Shown: positions 52,014-61,025, counted from the first letter of the stretch. The stretch is DNA of 64,000 nt from Cyclobacteriaceae bacterium (GCA_016786585.1 JAEUUI010000002.1:1-64000), one strand, 5' to 3'. A program made the numbers and translations. The notes: generated by a model from the letters alone, not told the origin.

Positions 52014-52568
52014 CTACACCGTCATGATTTCCTGCTCTTTCTTTTTCAGCAGGCTGTCGATCTTGATAATAAAGTCGTCTGTAAGCTTCTGAACCTTATC
52101 TTCTGCATTCTTCACATCATCTTCCGACACGCCTTTGATCTTGCGCAGCTGTTCGTTTGTTTCCTTGCGGATATTTCGAACGCTTACTTTTCCATGCTCG
52201 CATTCAGCGCTCACTTGTTTTACAAGCTGCTTTCTGCGCTCTTCTGTAAGCATCGGAATGTTTACAATAACCTGCTGGCCATCGTTCTGTGGATTCAGCC
52301 CGAGGTTGGCATCGCGGATTGCTTTTTCAATTTCCTGGATTAATGATTTTTCCCACGGCTTGATGAAAATACTGCGCGCATCAGGCGTGGTCATGGACGA
52401 AACCTGGTTGAGCGGTGTCATGGCGCCATAGTAAGATACCATGATGCCGTCAAGCATGGTGGGATTGGCTTTCCCTGCCCGGATTTTGGTTAGCTCGTTC
52501 GAAGCGTGGGACAGTGCTTTTCCCATCAGGTCTTTCGCTTCTTCCAGATACATTTCGAGTTCTTCCAT
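52014..52568 (-). CDS. frr: Ribosome recycling factor
   Basis: A 184-residue protein of normal RRF length. It has the N-terminal Met-Glu-Glu-Leu-Glu-Met-Tyr-Leu-Glu-Glu-Ala, Leu-Thr-Lys-Ile-Arg-Ala-Gly-Lys-Ala-Asn-Pro-Thr-Met-Leu-Asp and Val-Ser-Val-Arg-Asn-Ile-Arg-Lys-Glu-Thr, all conserved in RRF. It splits the post-termination ribosome with EF-G. It follows pyrH by 63 bases, the usual pyrH-frr order. Confidence 0.97.
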   Translation of the reverse strand: MEELEMYLEEAKDLMGKALSHASNELTKIRAGKANPTMLDGIMVSYYGAMTPLNQVSSMTTPDARSIFIKPWEKSLIQEIEKAIRDANLGLNPQNDGQQVIVNIPMLTEERRKQLVKQVSAECEHGKVSVRNIRKETNEQLRKIKGVSEDDVKNAEDKVQKLTDDFIIKIDSLLKKKEQEIMTV

Positions 52569-52631
52569 AACTTTAGTTGATCGTTATTAATTATTCGCTA
52601 ATCGTATTGCCGCACGTTAAACTGCTAACGA

Positions 52632-53339
52632 TTAACTGATAAGTGTTCCGGCTGTTTCACCGTTTACAATCTTCATCAGGTTTCCTTTCTGATTCATATC
52701 GAAAACAATGATCGGTAATTTATTTTCCATGCACAGCGTAAAGGCTGTCATGTCCATGATGTTCAGATTTTTTTCGTACGCTTCCTGGAACGACAGCTTG
52801 TTATACTTCACGGCATCGCTGTGCTTTTCAGGATCTTTATCGTAAACCCCGTCTACGCGTGTTCCTTTCAATACCACATCGGCCTGCAATTCAACAGCCC
52901 GCAAACTTGCGGTTGAGTCGGTTGTGAAATACGGATTGCCAATACCGGCTCCGAAAATCACCAGGCGGCCTTTTTCGAGGTGACGGATGGCGCGTCTGCG
53001 GATGAAGGGTTCGCAAACCTGTTCCATCTTGATACCTGACATCAGGCGTGTATAAATTCCATGACGTTCGAGCGCGCTTTGAAGGGCCATCGCGTTGATC
53101 ACGGTGGCGAGCATACCCATATAATCGCCCTGTACGCGATCGATGCCAAGCGCCTCGGCCTGACCGCCCCTGAAAATATTTCCGCCTCCGATAACAATGG
53201 CCAGCTCAACCCCCTGACTGCGAACACTTTTTATTTCTTCGCAATACTGTTCGAGACGGGCCGGATCAATGTTTCCGCTTTTAGAAGAGCCCATGAGCGA
53301 TTCACCGCTGAGCTTTAGGACGATGCGTTTGTATTTCAT
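52632..53339 (-). CDS. pyrH: UMP kinase
   Basis: A 235-residue hexameric-type UMP kinase of the amino acid kinase family: [12 protein letters not shown] (5-16), Ile-Gly-Gly-Gly-Asn-Ile-Phe-Arg-Gly (about 50-58), [13 protein letters not shown] and Lys-Gly-Thr-Arg-Val-Asp-Gly-Val-Tyr. It phosphorylates UMP to UDP. It is the first gene of the pyrH-frr operon on the minus strand. Confidence 0.97.
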   Translation of the reverse strand: MKYKRIVLKLSGESLMGSSKSGNIDPARLEQYCEEIKSVRSQGVELAIVIGGGNIFRGGQAEALGIDRVQGDYMGMLATVINAMALQSALERHGIYTRLMSGIKMEQVCEPFIRRRAIRHLEKGRLVIFGAGIGNPYFTTDSTASLRAVELQADVVLKGTRVDGVYDKDPEKHSDAVKYNKLSFQEAYEKNLNIMDMTAFTLCMENKLPIIVFDMNQKGNLMKIVNGETAGTLIS

Positions 53340-53405
53340 TGAACGTAAGAAGGTAGAAAATCCCGTAAATATAATTCAGGATTGTCAGCATTTCAGGCTT
53401 TCGAA

Positions 53406-53906
53406 TCACTGAAATTCCACCAGAACGTGATTTTTTTCGACTTTATCGCCTTTTTGAACGGTCACTGATTTTATGGTGCCTTCGCCCGGAGATTTCAATA
53501 CGTTCTCCATCTTCATGGCTTCCAGAATCAGCAATGGATCGTTCGCCTTCACAACATCACCTGCTTTCACTTTAATATCGAGGATCAGGCCGGGCATGGG
53601 TGCCTTTACGGTGTTTACTTTTCCGGCCGCATGGCTGCTCATCCCTAACTTTTCAAGCAACTGGTCGAACTTGTCTTTTACCTCAACGGTGTGCAGATGA
53701 TTGTTGATCTTGATCGTAAATGTTTTGGCAATGCGATCACTTTTAACAACCTCGGCCTTGTAGCTTTTCCGATTATGAAGGATGTGAAAATATCCATCCG
53801 CCAGCTGCGCGATATCCCACTGAAAGTTTTTGCCATCTACCAGCAATCCGTCAGCAGTTGACTCAACTTCAAAAACTGATTTTTTGTTTACCGTGATTGT
53901 CGACAT
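53406..53906 (-). CDS. Biotin carboxyl carrier protein (biotin/lipoyl domain)
   Basis: A 166-residue protein from ATG 53906; an ATG nine codons upstream is less likely. The N-terminal ~85 residues form a small beta domain. A Lys/His-rich linker leads to a biotinyl domain (about 97-166) with Ala-Pro-Met-Pro-Gly and Glu-Ala-Met-Lys132-Met-Glu-Asn, where Lys132 is the biotin site. It serves a biotin-dependent carboxylase (acetyl-CoA, propionyl-CoA or pyruvate type). Carboxylase subunits are not adjacent in this window. Confidence 0.92.
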   Translation of the reverse strand: MSTITVNKKSVFEVESTADGLLVDGKNFQWDIAQLADGYFHILHNRKSYKAEVVKSDRIAKTFTIKINNHLHTVEVKDKFDQLLEKLGMSSHAAGKVNTVKAPMPGLILDIKVKAGDVVKANDPLLILEAMKMENVLKSPGEGTIKSVTVQKGDKVEKNHVLVEFQ

Positions 53907-53920
53907 GCTGTAAAAATAGC

Positions 53921-53988
53921 AATTCCCCCTCACCCTTCCCTCTCCCGGGGGAGACGGTGTCCGAAGAATGAGGACGGGTGAGGGAATT
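53921..53988. repeat. Large imperfect inverted repeat between divergent genes
   Basis: AATTCCC-C-CTCACCC (53921-53935) pairs with GGGTGAGGGAATT (53976-53988) with one bulge. Inside is a smaller CTCCCGGGGGAG hairpin. It lies between the biotin carrier start and the TPP riboswitch promoter and resembles a dispersed intergenic palindrome. Confidence 0.6.
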
Positions 53989-53992
53989 ATTG

Positions 53993-54000
53993 TACTTTTG
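53993..54000 (+). promoter_or_regulatory. -7 box of the riboswitch/TonB receptor transcript
   Basis: TACTTTTG is an exact TAnnTTTG match just upstream of the TPP aptamer. No clear -33 element lies at the usual distance. Confidence 0.55.
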
Positions 54001-54012
54001 CCCTGTCGAAAG

Positions 54013-54110
54013 ACAAATAGGGGTGCCTAATAAAACAAGGGCTGAGATTATACCCATAGAACCTGATGCCGGTAATGCGGACGAAGGGAGGCAGTGTTAA
54101 CACGTAAGTA
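54013..54110 (+). promoter_or_regulatory. TPP (thi-box) riboswitch
   Basis: Conserved TPP aptamer blocks are present in order: AGGGGTGCC (54019-54027), GGGCTGAGATTATACCC (54040-54055), ACCTGATGCCGG (54061-54072) and TAATGCGGACGAAGGGAGG (54073-54091). A 10-base palindrome GTGTTAACAC follows at 54094-54103. Immediately after are GGTGCAG and CTGCGCC (about 54113-54132), which can form a hairpin that may control translation of the receptor 45 bases on. Confidence 0.95.
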
Positions 54111-54155
54111 AGGTGCAGTCCCCTCTGCGCCTGCGGGTTAAAACAACAAATTAAA

Positions 54156-56504
54156 ATGTTCAAAGTTTATGTAATGCTGGCAGCAATGCTATGGTCAGCA
54201 GGCGCACTGGCGCAACAATCGGTAATTACCGGAACGGTAAAAGATTCAACCAACAACCAGCCATTAACAGGCGCCACGGTGAGGTTGAATAATCAGGCAA
54301 CCGGCACAAACGAGTTTGGAAAATTTCAGTTCGAAAAACTCATGCCGGGCGAGTACGTAGTGCGTGTTTCGTTTCTCGGATTTAAAGACAAAGTGGTACG
54401 TGTTACAGTTTCCGATCGTGCGGATGTTGTCGTGTATCTCGAAGAATCGTATCAGTTAACGGATGAGCTTGTGGTCTACGCAACACGCGCGAACGACAAA
54501 ACGCCAACTACCTTCACGAATGTCAATCAGCAGTCGATCCAAAAGCAAAATTTCGGGCAAGACATGCCATTCATCCTGAACTGGACACCTTCGCTCGTTA
54601 CAACATCCGATGCCGGTGCGGGAATCGGCTATACCGGAGTTCGCATCCGCGGAAGCGATGCAACGCGCATTAACGTGACGATTAACGGTATCGCGTATAA
54701 CGATAGCGAATCGCAGGGAACGTTTTGGGTGAACCTGCCCGACATCTCCTCGTCAACACAAAGTGTTCAGATTCAGCGCGGGGTTGGTACATCCACTAAC
54801 GGAGCTGGCTCGTTTGGTGGAAGTGTGAATGTTCAAACCATCTCGCAACAGCGTGAACCTTATGCCGAAGTAACAGCAGGCGGAGGTTCGTTTACTTCAC
54901 AACGCTATACGGTGAAAGCCGGAACCGGTTTGATGAACAACAACTGGACTTTCGATGGGCGTGCGTCAAAAATTAAATCGGATGGTTATATCGACCGGGC
55001 TTCATCCGACCTGGATTCGTATTACTTCAGCGGAGGTTATTATGGAAACAAAACAATGCTTAAAGCAATTGTCTTTGGCGGGCAGGAGATAACGTACCAA
55101 TCATGGAATGGAATTGATGGCGCTACAATGAAAAAGCACCGGACGTTTAACTCCGCAGGCGCGTTGTATGATGAGAATGGAGTAATTGGCTATTACGATA
55201 ACGAAATAGATAATTACCGCCAGGACCACTTCCAGCTACATCTTACTCAGAAGCTCAACCCGTACTGGAATGCTAACGTATCGCTTCACTACACGTATGG
55301 TCGCGGATACTACGAAAACTACAAGCAGGGAAAAGCGTTTGCAGATCTTGGACTTGACGATGTTACGATTGGCGACTCAACTGTTACAGCTGGAGATTTC
55401 ATCGTCCGGAAATGGCTTGATAATCAGTTTTATGGTGGAACCTTCTCGTTCAACTATGAAAAAAATAAAACTGCCCTCACAATCGGCGGAGCATACAATC
55501 AATACGCACGGGCAAAACACTTTGGTGAAATCATCTGGGCTCAGTTTGCATCTAATTCTTCCATTCGCGATCACTATTACGAAGGAGAATCGCAAAAGAA
55601 CGACTTCAATGTATATGTAAAATGGAATTATGCGCTGAGTGCCCGCTGGAACGCGTTTGTTGATTTGCAGTACCGTAGCGTTCAGTACGAAACTTCCGGA
55701 ACGGACGATGACTTGGCGCCTTACGATTTTACGGATAACCTGAATTTCTTTAACCCAAAAGCGGGTGTCAGCTATTCGCTTGGCGCAAATGATTTGTTAT
55801 ATGCTTCATATGCTGTCGCGAACCGTGAACCAAACCGGACTGATTATGTAGACGGTGAAGTTAAACCAAAATCGGAGCGATTGGATAACATTGAAGCGGG
55901 TTGGCGCAGGAGTCGTGATAACTACAGCATTGAGATCAACTATTATTTGATGAATTATACCGATCAGCTTGTACTCACCGGTAAACTCGACAACGTGGGT
56001 ACCCCGATTCGCGCAAATGTAGGTAAGAGCTACCGGACGGGGGTTGAGATTTCCGGAGCGGTGCGGGTATTAGATCAACTTAGCTGGAATGCTAACCTGA
56101 CCGTAAGCGCTAATAAAAACAAAGACTACGTAACTGATCCCGAAAACGGCAAGACAAAAGATACCGACATCATTCTGTCACCAAACGTTATTGCCGGTAG
56201 CCAGCTTACCTGGACTGCTTTCCCCGGTTTTCAGGTATCATTATTATCAAAGTATGTTGGCAAGCAATACCTGGATAACACCCAGACAGAAAGCCTTACG
56301 CTTGATCCGTACCTGGTGAATGATATCCGCGCCAATTACACGATTAAACCGAAAGGCGTGAGAGCCATTGATCTGAGCTTGCTGGTGAATAACATTTTTA
56401 ACGAAAAGTACGAATCGAATGGAGCCACGTATGGCGATGGCGTGGCCTATTACTTTCCACAGGCGGGCACCAATTTTCTGGCAATGGTCACACTGAAATT
56501 TTAA
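54156..56504 (+). CDS. TonB-dependent receptor, riboswitch-controlled thiamine-type transporter
   Basis: A 782-residue outer-membrane receptor with a signal peptide (1-19, Ala-Leu-Ala-Gln). A carboxypeptidase-regulatory-like N-domain (about 22-105) is followed by a plug domain (Gln-Asp-Met-Pro-Phe-Ile-Leu-Asn and Val-Arg-Ile-Arg-Gly-Ser-Asp-Ala-Thr-Arg-Ile-Asn-Val-Thr-Ile-Asn-Gly near 168-184) and a 22-strand-type barrel ending in an aromatic Leu-Lys-Phe. The TPP riboswitch in its leader strongly suggests that it imports thiamine or a thiamine precursor. A hairpin terminator follows. Confidence 0.93.
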   Translation: MFKVYVMLAAMLWSAGALAQQSVITGTVKDSTNNQPLTGATVRLNNQATGTNEFGKFQFEKLMPGEYVVRVSFLGFKDKVVRVTVSDRADVVVYLEESYQLTDELVVYATRANDKTPTTFTNVNQQSIQKQNFGQDMPFILNWTPSLVTTSDAGAGIGYTGVRIRGSDATRINVTINGIAYNDSESQGTFWVNLPDISSSTQSVQIQRGVGTSTNGAGSFGGSVNVQTISQQREPYAEVTAGGGSFTSQRYTVKAGTGLMNNNWTFDGRASKIKSDGYIDRASSDLDSYYFSGGYYGNKTMLKAIVFGGQEITYQSWNGIDGATMKKHRTFNSAGALYDENGVIGYYDNEIDNYRQDHFQLHLTQKLNPYWNANVSLHYTYGRGYYENYKQGKAFADLGLDDVTIGDSTVTAGDFIVRKWLDNQFYGGTFSFNYEKNKTALTIGGAYNQYARAKHFGEIIWAQFASNSSIRDHYYEGESQKNDFNVYVKWNYALSARWNAFVDLQYRSVQYETSGTDDDLAPYDFTDNLNFFNPKAGVSYSLGANDLLYASYAVANREPNRTDYVDGEVKPKSERLDNIEAGWRRSRDNYSIEINYYLMNYTDQLVLTGKLDNVGTPIRANVGKSYRTGVEISGAVRVLDQLSWNANLTVSANKNKDYVTDPENGKTKDTDIILSPNVIAGSQLTWTAFPGFQVSLLSKYVGKQYLDNTQTESLTLDPYLVNDIRANYTIKPKGVRAIDLSLLVNNIFNEKYESNGATYGDGVAYYFPQAGTNFLAMVTLKF

Positions 56505-56517
56505 TTGAATTGTTATG

Positions 56518-56558
56518 GAGATGTCACGCGGAGCGGAATCGAAGCGTGACGTCTCTAT
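56518..56558 (+). terminator. Probable terminator of the TonB receptor gene
   Basis: GAGATGTCACGC (56518-56529) and GCGTGACGTCTC (56544-56555) form a 12-bp stem with one G-U pair, followed by TATTTG, directly after the receptor stop codon. Confidence 0.6.
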
Positions 56559-56599
56559 TTGTAAACAACATTCCCCCTGGTATTTCGTATCTTTACCCA

Positions 56600-57451
56600 A
56601 TGCCGCCTTCGCAACGAAATATGATTGAGTCGTTCCTGCGGCTAACGCGTGCCTGGAACCTCGTGATCATTGTATTCGCACAGTACTTTACTGCCTGGTT
56701 TCTGGCCAAAGCGGACGTGCTGCATGACTTCCGGCTTTTATTTTTATCACTTTCTACCGTGCTGATTGCGGCCGGGGGATACGTAATCAACGACTATTAC
56801 GATGTAAAGATCGATGTGATCAACAATCCTTCACGGGTTGTGATCGGCCGAACCGTTCATCGAAGGTTTGCCATCCTGTTACATGTTGTGTTGTCGGTGC
56901 TCGGAATTGCTATTGGCTTTTTGGTATCGTGGAAACTGGCAGCAGTAAATGTCCTTTCCGTTTCTATACTTTGGTTTTATTCAAATCTACTGAAGCGTCT
57001 CCCGTTCATCGGGAATTTTACCGTAGCGCTGCTCACGAGTTTTTCGATCGGCATCTTGGTCTTCCTGTATTCAACAAATGTGGGATTGATTATTGTGTAC
57101 GCGGTCTTTTCGTTTTTTATGACATTGATCCGCGAGATCATCAAAGACATGGAAGATTTGAAGGGCGACAATACCTACGGTTGCAAGACGCTTCCCATTA
57201 TTTGGGGAATCCGTAAAACAAAATTCTTCCTGTATAGCATTGTGGTGATTTTTTCGATCACCGTGGTGGTAATTAATTACTTCTACGTAAAGCTGCCTGT
57301 GATTTACTTTGTGATGCTGCTGTTTGTGCCGCTGGCATGGCTCACAACACGCCTTATTCAGGCGGATACCAAAAAGGATTTTGGGTGGCTGAGCAGTTTT
57401 TGCAAAGTGATCATGCTGCTTGGAATCCTGAGCATGGCGCTGATTCCATGA
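56600..57451 (+). CDS. UbiA-family prenyltransferase
   Basis: A 283-residue membrane protein started at ATG 56600; a longer frame from 56510 runs through the terminator hairpin and is unlikely. About eight membrane segments. The prenyl-diphosphate motif Asn-Asp-Tyr-Tyr-Asp-Val-Lys-Ile-Asp-Val-Ile (about 64-74) and a second acidic region Arg-Glu-Ile-Ile-Lys-Asp-Met-Glu-Asp-Leu-Lys-Gly-Asp are typical of UbiA. Members make menaquinone, heme O/A or archaeal-type lipids; the Bacteroidota subgroup resembles geranylgeranylglycerol-phosphate synthases, but the substrate is not certain. A TATCTTTA box lies just upstream. Confidence 0.88.
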   Translation: MPPSQRNMIESFLRLTRAWNLVIIVFAQYFTAWFLAKADVLHDFRLLFLSLSTVLIAAGGYVINDYYDVKIDVINNPSRVVIGRTVHRRFAILLHVVLSVLGIAIGFLVSWKLAAVNVLSVSILWFYSNLLKRLPFIGNFTVALLTSFSIGILVFLYSTNVGLIIVYAVFSFFMTLIREIIKDMEDLKGDNTYGCKTLPIIWGIRKTKFFLYSIVVIFSITVVVINYFYVKLPVIYFVMLLFVPLAWLTTRLIQADTKKDFGWLSSFCKVIMLLGILSMALIP

Positions 57452-57470
57452 TTTGTGTTTTCTTTGCAGG

Positions 57471-58046
57471 ATGAAGCCTCACCGCATCGCAATTTTTGCA
57501 TCCGGCAGCGGATCGAACGCTGAAGAGATCATGGCGTATTTTCAATACCATCCATCCATTGAGGTTAAACTGTTGCTGAGTAATAACGCACAAGCCCAGG
57601 CCTTGCAACGCGCAGCGAAATTCAAGGTAAAAACATTCTCGTTTACAAAAGCTCAGTTCCGCGACAGCTATGAAGTATTAACCTGGCTCAAAGACGAAAG
57701 GATTACGCACATCGTACTGGCTGGTTTTATGTGGCTTGTGCCGGATTACCTAGTTCATAATTATCCCGGTAAGATCATCAACATTCACCCGGCCCTGTTG
57801 CCCAAATTTGGTGGCAAGGGTATGTATGGAAAGTTTGTACACGAAGCGGTAAAAGCTGCCGCTGAACTGGAAACGGGCATCACCATCCATGAGGTTAACG
57901 AGCACTACGATGAGGGAAACATTGTGTTCCAAGCAACCTGTGGCATCGAGCCGACTGACTCAATTGAGACAATCGGTCAAAAAGTGCAAAAACTGGAGCA
58001 CATCCATTATCCAAAAGTGATTGAGCAGTGGATTTTAAAGCGTTGA
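57471..58046 (+). CDS. purN: Phosphoribosylglycinamide formyltransferase
   Basis: A 191-residue enzyme from ATG 57471; a start six codons earlier is less likely. It has Ile-Phe-Ala-Ser-Gly-Ser-Gly-Ser-Asn-Ala-Glu (7-17), Leu-Ala-Gly-Phe-Met-Trp-Leu-Val-Pro and the catalytic Asn-Ile-His-Pro-Ala-Leu-Leu-Pro region, with Asp in Glu-His-Tyr-Asp-Glu-Gly. It adds the formyl group to GAR in purine synthesis. It follows the UbiA gene by 19 bases. Confidence 0.95.
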   Translation: MKPHRIAIFASGSGSNAEEIMAYFQYHPSIEVKLLLSNNAQAQALQRAAKFKVKTFSFTKAQFRDSYEVLTWLKDERITHIVLAGFMWLVPDYLVHNYPGKIINIHPALLPKFGGKGMYGKFVHEAVKAAAELETGITIHEVNEHYDEGNIVFQATCGIEPTDSIETIGQKVQKLEHIHYPKVIEQWILKR

Positions 58047-58099
58047 TCGATAATATCTGATTTTAAAATTCCTATCTTGATAATTCAAAATCTGATCTT

Positions 58100-58324
58100 A
58101 TGAATTCAGTGCTCCTTTTATCAATGCCCGGAAATGGTGAATGGATTATCATTTTGGCCATGATACTGATTCCTGTGTTTTGCCTGGTTGATATTTTTAA
58201 GAGCGTATTCCCGAACGATCTTACCAAATGGGCGTGGTGCGCCATGGTGGTTTTTGTTCCGCTTATCGGGGCCGTGCTTTATTACTGGTTTGGCACCGAA
58301 CAAAAAGTTACCAGCAAAGGCTAA
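58100..58324 (+). CDS. Small PLDc_N-type membrane protein
   Basis: A 74-residue protein with two membrane segments (about 13-33 and 43-66) separated by Val-Phe-Pro-Asn-Asp-Leu-Thr-Lys-Trp-Ala-Trp, and the Val-Pro-Leu-Ile-Gly-Ala-Val-Leu-Tyr-Tyr-Trp-Phe-Gly motif of the PLDc_N (phospholipase D N-terminal-like) domain. It lacks any catalytic domain. Function unknown. It overlaps the stop of the convergent thioesterase gene by four bases. Confidence 0.75.
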   Translation: MNSVLLLSMPGNGEWIIILAMILIPVFCLVDIFKSVFPNDLTKWAWCAMVVFVPLIGAVLYYWFGTEQKVTSKG

Positions 58325-58770
58325 CTTGTCTTTTTAACAATCCATTCGAAGTCGGGCGACTTCGGAAATTCTGAAAACACCTTTTTAATAAAATCATCGG
58401 GCATGGCAAGTTTGCGTAAGCGCAAATCAATCCATGCGCCATCGATCGTCAACGTTGCTGCGAGGATACCATCTTTCTTTAAGAACGTATGGCGCAAACT
58501 CCATCGACTGTAGTCTTCTGAAGCTTTGTGCATTTCTACCGTGATCGTGATTTGATCTTCAAGATGAATTTCCCTGCGAAATACAGCCTCTTCGCGAAAT
58601 AACACCGGTCCGATTTGTAGTTCTTCGAGCTTATGCGTGGTTAGCCCGCGTTCGCTTAACAATTGCATCCGCGCAGCGGCGCCAAAATCATAATATACCG
58701 AATGGCGTAAGTGACGATTTGCATCAATATCCGCCCAGCGGATAGAAACAGGCATAGAAAATACTGACAT
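58321..58770 (-). CDS. Acyl-CoA thioesterase (4HBT hot-dog fold)
   Basis: A 149-residue protein from ATG 58770 (an upstream ATG adds nine residues). The hot-dog motif Ile-Arg-Trp-Ala-Asp-Ile-Asp-Ala-Asn-Arg-His-Leu-Arg-His (about 10-23) carries the catalytic Asp of the 4-hydroxybenzoyl-CoA thioesterase type. A beta sheet follows. It hydrolyses an acyl-CoA thioester; the chain is unknown. It overlaps the convergent small membrane protein gene by four bases. Confidence 0.88.
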   Translation of the reverse strand: MSVFSMPVSIRWADIDANRHLRHSVYYDFGAAARMQLLSERGLTTHKLEELQIGPVLFREEAVFRREIHLEDQITITVEMHKASEDYSRWSLRHTFLKKDGILAATLTIDGAWIDLRLRKLAMPDDFIKKVFSEFPKSPDFEWIVKKTS

Positions 58771-58900
58771 AGGTTCGCTGAAACTCAAAAGTAGCACTTA
58801 TTATGCCTTAAACTTATCTATCGAATAGTTTTACGGTATGCGTTGTCGTGGCAAGCCAAAAAGCCGATAAAAAACTATTTCATATTTTGTACCGGATTAA

Positions 58901-59605
58901 ATGCGGCCCGTGAAACGAATACTCCTGATTGAAGATGAAAGCAGCGTAGTTTCTTTTATTAAGAAAGGACTTGCCGAGGAGGGCTATGAAGTTACCGTTG
59001 CGTTAGATGGTAATCAGGGTGTGCAGCTTGCTTTAAACCATGAGTTCGATGTAATCATCCTGGATATTATGCTGCCGGGTAAAAATGGGCTGGAGATCTG
59101 TACTGAAATTCGCACACACAACAAGAAAGTGGCGATTCTCTTCTTAACTGCGCTGGGCACAGCGGAAAATGTTGTACTCGGTTTGGAAACAGGTGCAGAT
59201 GATTACCTCGTAAAACCTTTTAAGTTTATTGAACTCCTGGCCCGCGTGAAGACGTTGCTTCGGAGAACTGAACCGGTGCAGCAAACAATTCAATCGCCCG
59301 AGCCACAGTATTTCAGATTTGCTGATGTTGAACTTGATGATTATGCCAAGACGGTAAAACGTGCCGGCAACGGCGTTTCACTAACATCAACCGAATACAG
59401 GCTATTGCTGATGTTTATGAAAAAACCCAGACGGGTTTTGTCGCGGGCAGACATACTTGAACAGGTGTGGGGCGTTGATTTTGATATGGGCACCAACGTG
59501 GTGGATGTATACGTTAACTACCTGCGCAAGAAGCTTGAGATAAATGGATTACCACGATTGTTGCAAACGGTGGTCGGAATGGGCTACGTGCTAAAGGACG
59601 AATGA
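58901..59605 (+). CDS. OmpR-family response regulator
   Basis: A 234-residue regulator with a receiver domain (acidic Glu-Asp-Glu near 12-14, phosphoacceptor Asp55 in Ile-Leu-Asp-Ile-Met-Leu-Pro-Gly, Thr84-Ala, Lys106 in Leu-Val-Lys-Pro-Phe) and a winged-helix effector domain (about 140-232, Leu-Thr-Ser-Thr-Glu-Tyr-Arg-Leu-Leu and Val-Asp-Val-Tyr-Val-Asn-Tyr-Leu-Arg-Lys-Lys). It overlaps the partner kinase gene by four bases. Phased direct repeats 15 bases beyond the kinase are a plausible binding site. Confidence 0.96.
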   Translation: MRPVKRILLIEDESSVVSFIKKGLAEEGYEVTVALDGNQGVQLALNHEFDVIILDIMLPGKNGLEICTEIRTHNKKVAILFLTALGTAENVVLGLETGADDYLVKPFKFIELLARVKTLLRRTEPVQQTIQSPEPQYFRFADVELDDYAKTVKRAGNGVSLTSTEYRLLLMFMKKPRRVLSRADILEQVWGVDFDMGTNVVDVYVNYLRKKLEINGLPRLLQTVVGMGYVLKDE

Positions 59606-60972
59606 AGTCGACTACCCGCATAGCAATAGCTTTTTTCACCGTCACACTCACCCTTATGATTGTGCTGAGCGGGGCTGTATACTATTTCGTTACCGAATAC
59701 ACGTACACAGATTTTTACAAGCGCCTGCAAACGCGGGCGTTGTTAACCGCGCGCATTACATTTGATAAAGATTCGTCTTCGGTAGCGTACCAGCAAATGC
59801 GTGAGCAAATCCTGGAAAAACTGCCCAGAGAGAAAGACTATATTTTTGAGATTGTGCCCGGAAAAACCTTTACTTCCGAGAGTAAACGACTGGGCATACC
59901 CATTTCTTTTTTTGATGCGGTTAGTCGCGGAGAACCCACAAATTATCAGCAAGACCGGGTTTTTTATTCCGGCATTTTGCACCAGCACAGCGGACGGTCG
60001 TACCTCGTCATTGTGTCCGCAGAAAATTATTTTTACACCCATCACATTACAAACCTGAAGCGCAGCTTAACGGGTGTTGTAATTTTTGTGTCGCTGCTGG
60101 TATTGTTCGTATCGATTGCTTTTTCGCGGTATGTTTTCAATCCCGTGCGTCAAATCACCCGGCAGGTGAAAAATATCAGTTCAGAGAATCTGCACTTACG
60201 CCTGCAGGCCTCAATCAAAAATGACGACATCAACGAACTGAAGAATACGTTCAATACGATGCTCGACCGACTGGAGACTTCATTCGCTACCCAAAACAAT
60301 TTTATAAGCAACGCTTCGCACGAGTTGGGCACTCCGTTAACAGTTATTATCGGAGAGGCCGATGTGGCATTGTCGAAAGAGCGCAATAAAGAAGAATACC
60401 AGGAAGCGATCGCTTCGATTTTGCGGGAAGCAGAAAGGCTTGAGCGAATTACAAAATCGCTGCTTTTTCTTGCCCAAACCGGTTTTGATGGCAAGAAGCA
60501 GAAGATGGAAATTTTGCGTGCCGATCAGTTGCTATGGGATGTTAAGGAAACTATCGACCGGATCAATCCCAAAAATAAAGTACAGGTGGATTTAAGTCTG
60601 ATCCCGGATAATCCGAAAAAACTGAAAATTTTGGGTAATGCCCAGTTGCTGCACCTCGCCATTTCGAACATCGTTAATAACGCCTGTAAATATTCGTCTA
60701 ACCAGGTTGTGAAGGTTTCGATCGGCACTACCGATGATCAGGTTGTTATGGTTGTGAAAGATTTTGGAATTGGTATCCCGAACGATGAACTGGAATATAT
60801 CTACGATCCTTTTTTCCGTGCCTCCAATACCAAAAATTTTGAAGGATACGGTATCGGTCTGCCACTGACCCGTAATATCATTCGCCAGCATAACGGGGTT
60901 ATTCTGGTGTCGTCTGTGCAACATGAAGGGACGACCGTAAAACTGTCTTTTCCGCTGGCCCTTGTTCCCTGA
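59602..60972 (+). CDS. Membrane sensor histidine kinase
   Basis: A 456-residue kinase. Two membrane helices (about 7-28 and 160-182) flank a ~130-residue periplasmic sensor domain. A HAMP domain (about 183-235) leads to the dimerisation domain with His240 in Ala-Ser-His-Glu-Leu-Gly-Thr-Pro-Leu-Thr-Val, and a HATPase domain (Asn-Asn-Ala-Cys-Lys-Tyr near 360, Asp-Phe-Gly-Ile-Gly-Ile near 390, Gly-Tyr-Gly-Ile-Gly-Leu near 425). It phosphorylates the regulator encoded just upstream. The signal is unknown. Confidence 0.95.
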   Translation: MKSTTRIAIAFFTVTLTLMIVLSGAVYYFVTEYTYTDFYKRLQTRALLTARITFDKDSSSVAYQQMREQILEKLPREKDYIFEIVPGKTFTSESKRLGIPISFFDAVSRGEPTNYQQDRVFYSGILHQHSGRSYLVIVSAENYFYTHHITNLKRSLTGVVIFVSLLVLFVSIAFSRYVFNPVRQITRQVKNISSENLHLRLQASIKNDDINELKNTFNTMLDRLETSFATQNNFISNASHELGTPLTVIIGEADVALSKERNKEEYQEAIASILREAERLERITKSLLFLAQTGFDGKKQKMEILRADQLLWDVKETIDRINPKNKVQVDLSLIPDNPKKLKILGNAQLLHLAISNIVNNACKYSSNQVVKVSIGTTDDQVVMVVKDFGIGIPNDELEYIYDPFFRASNTKNFEGYGIGLPLTRNIIRQHNGVILVSSVQHEGTTVKLSFPLALVP

Positions 60973-60986
60973 GGGTGTTGCGTAGC

Positions 60987-61025
60987 TTCTAATCAAATTC
61001 TAATACAGTTTAATCACTTTCTAAC
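60987..61025 (+). promoter_or_regulatory. Four helically phased TTCTAAT-type direct repeats
   Basis: TTCTAAT (60987-60993), TTCTAAT (60998-61004), GTTTAAT (61008-61014) and TTCTAAC (61019-61025) repeat with steps of 11, 10 and 11 bases, so all face one side of the helix. This is the layout of an OmpR/PhoB-type tandem site, upstream of the UspA-like gene and just after the two-component operon. Confidence 0.6.
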
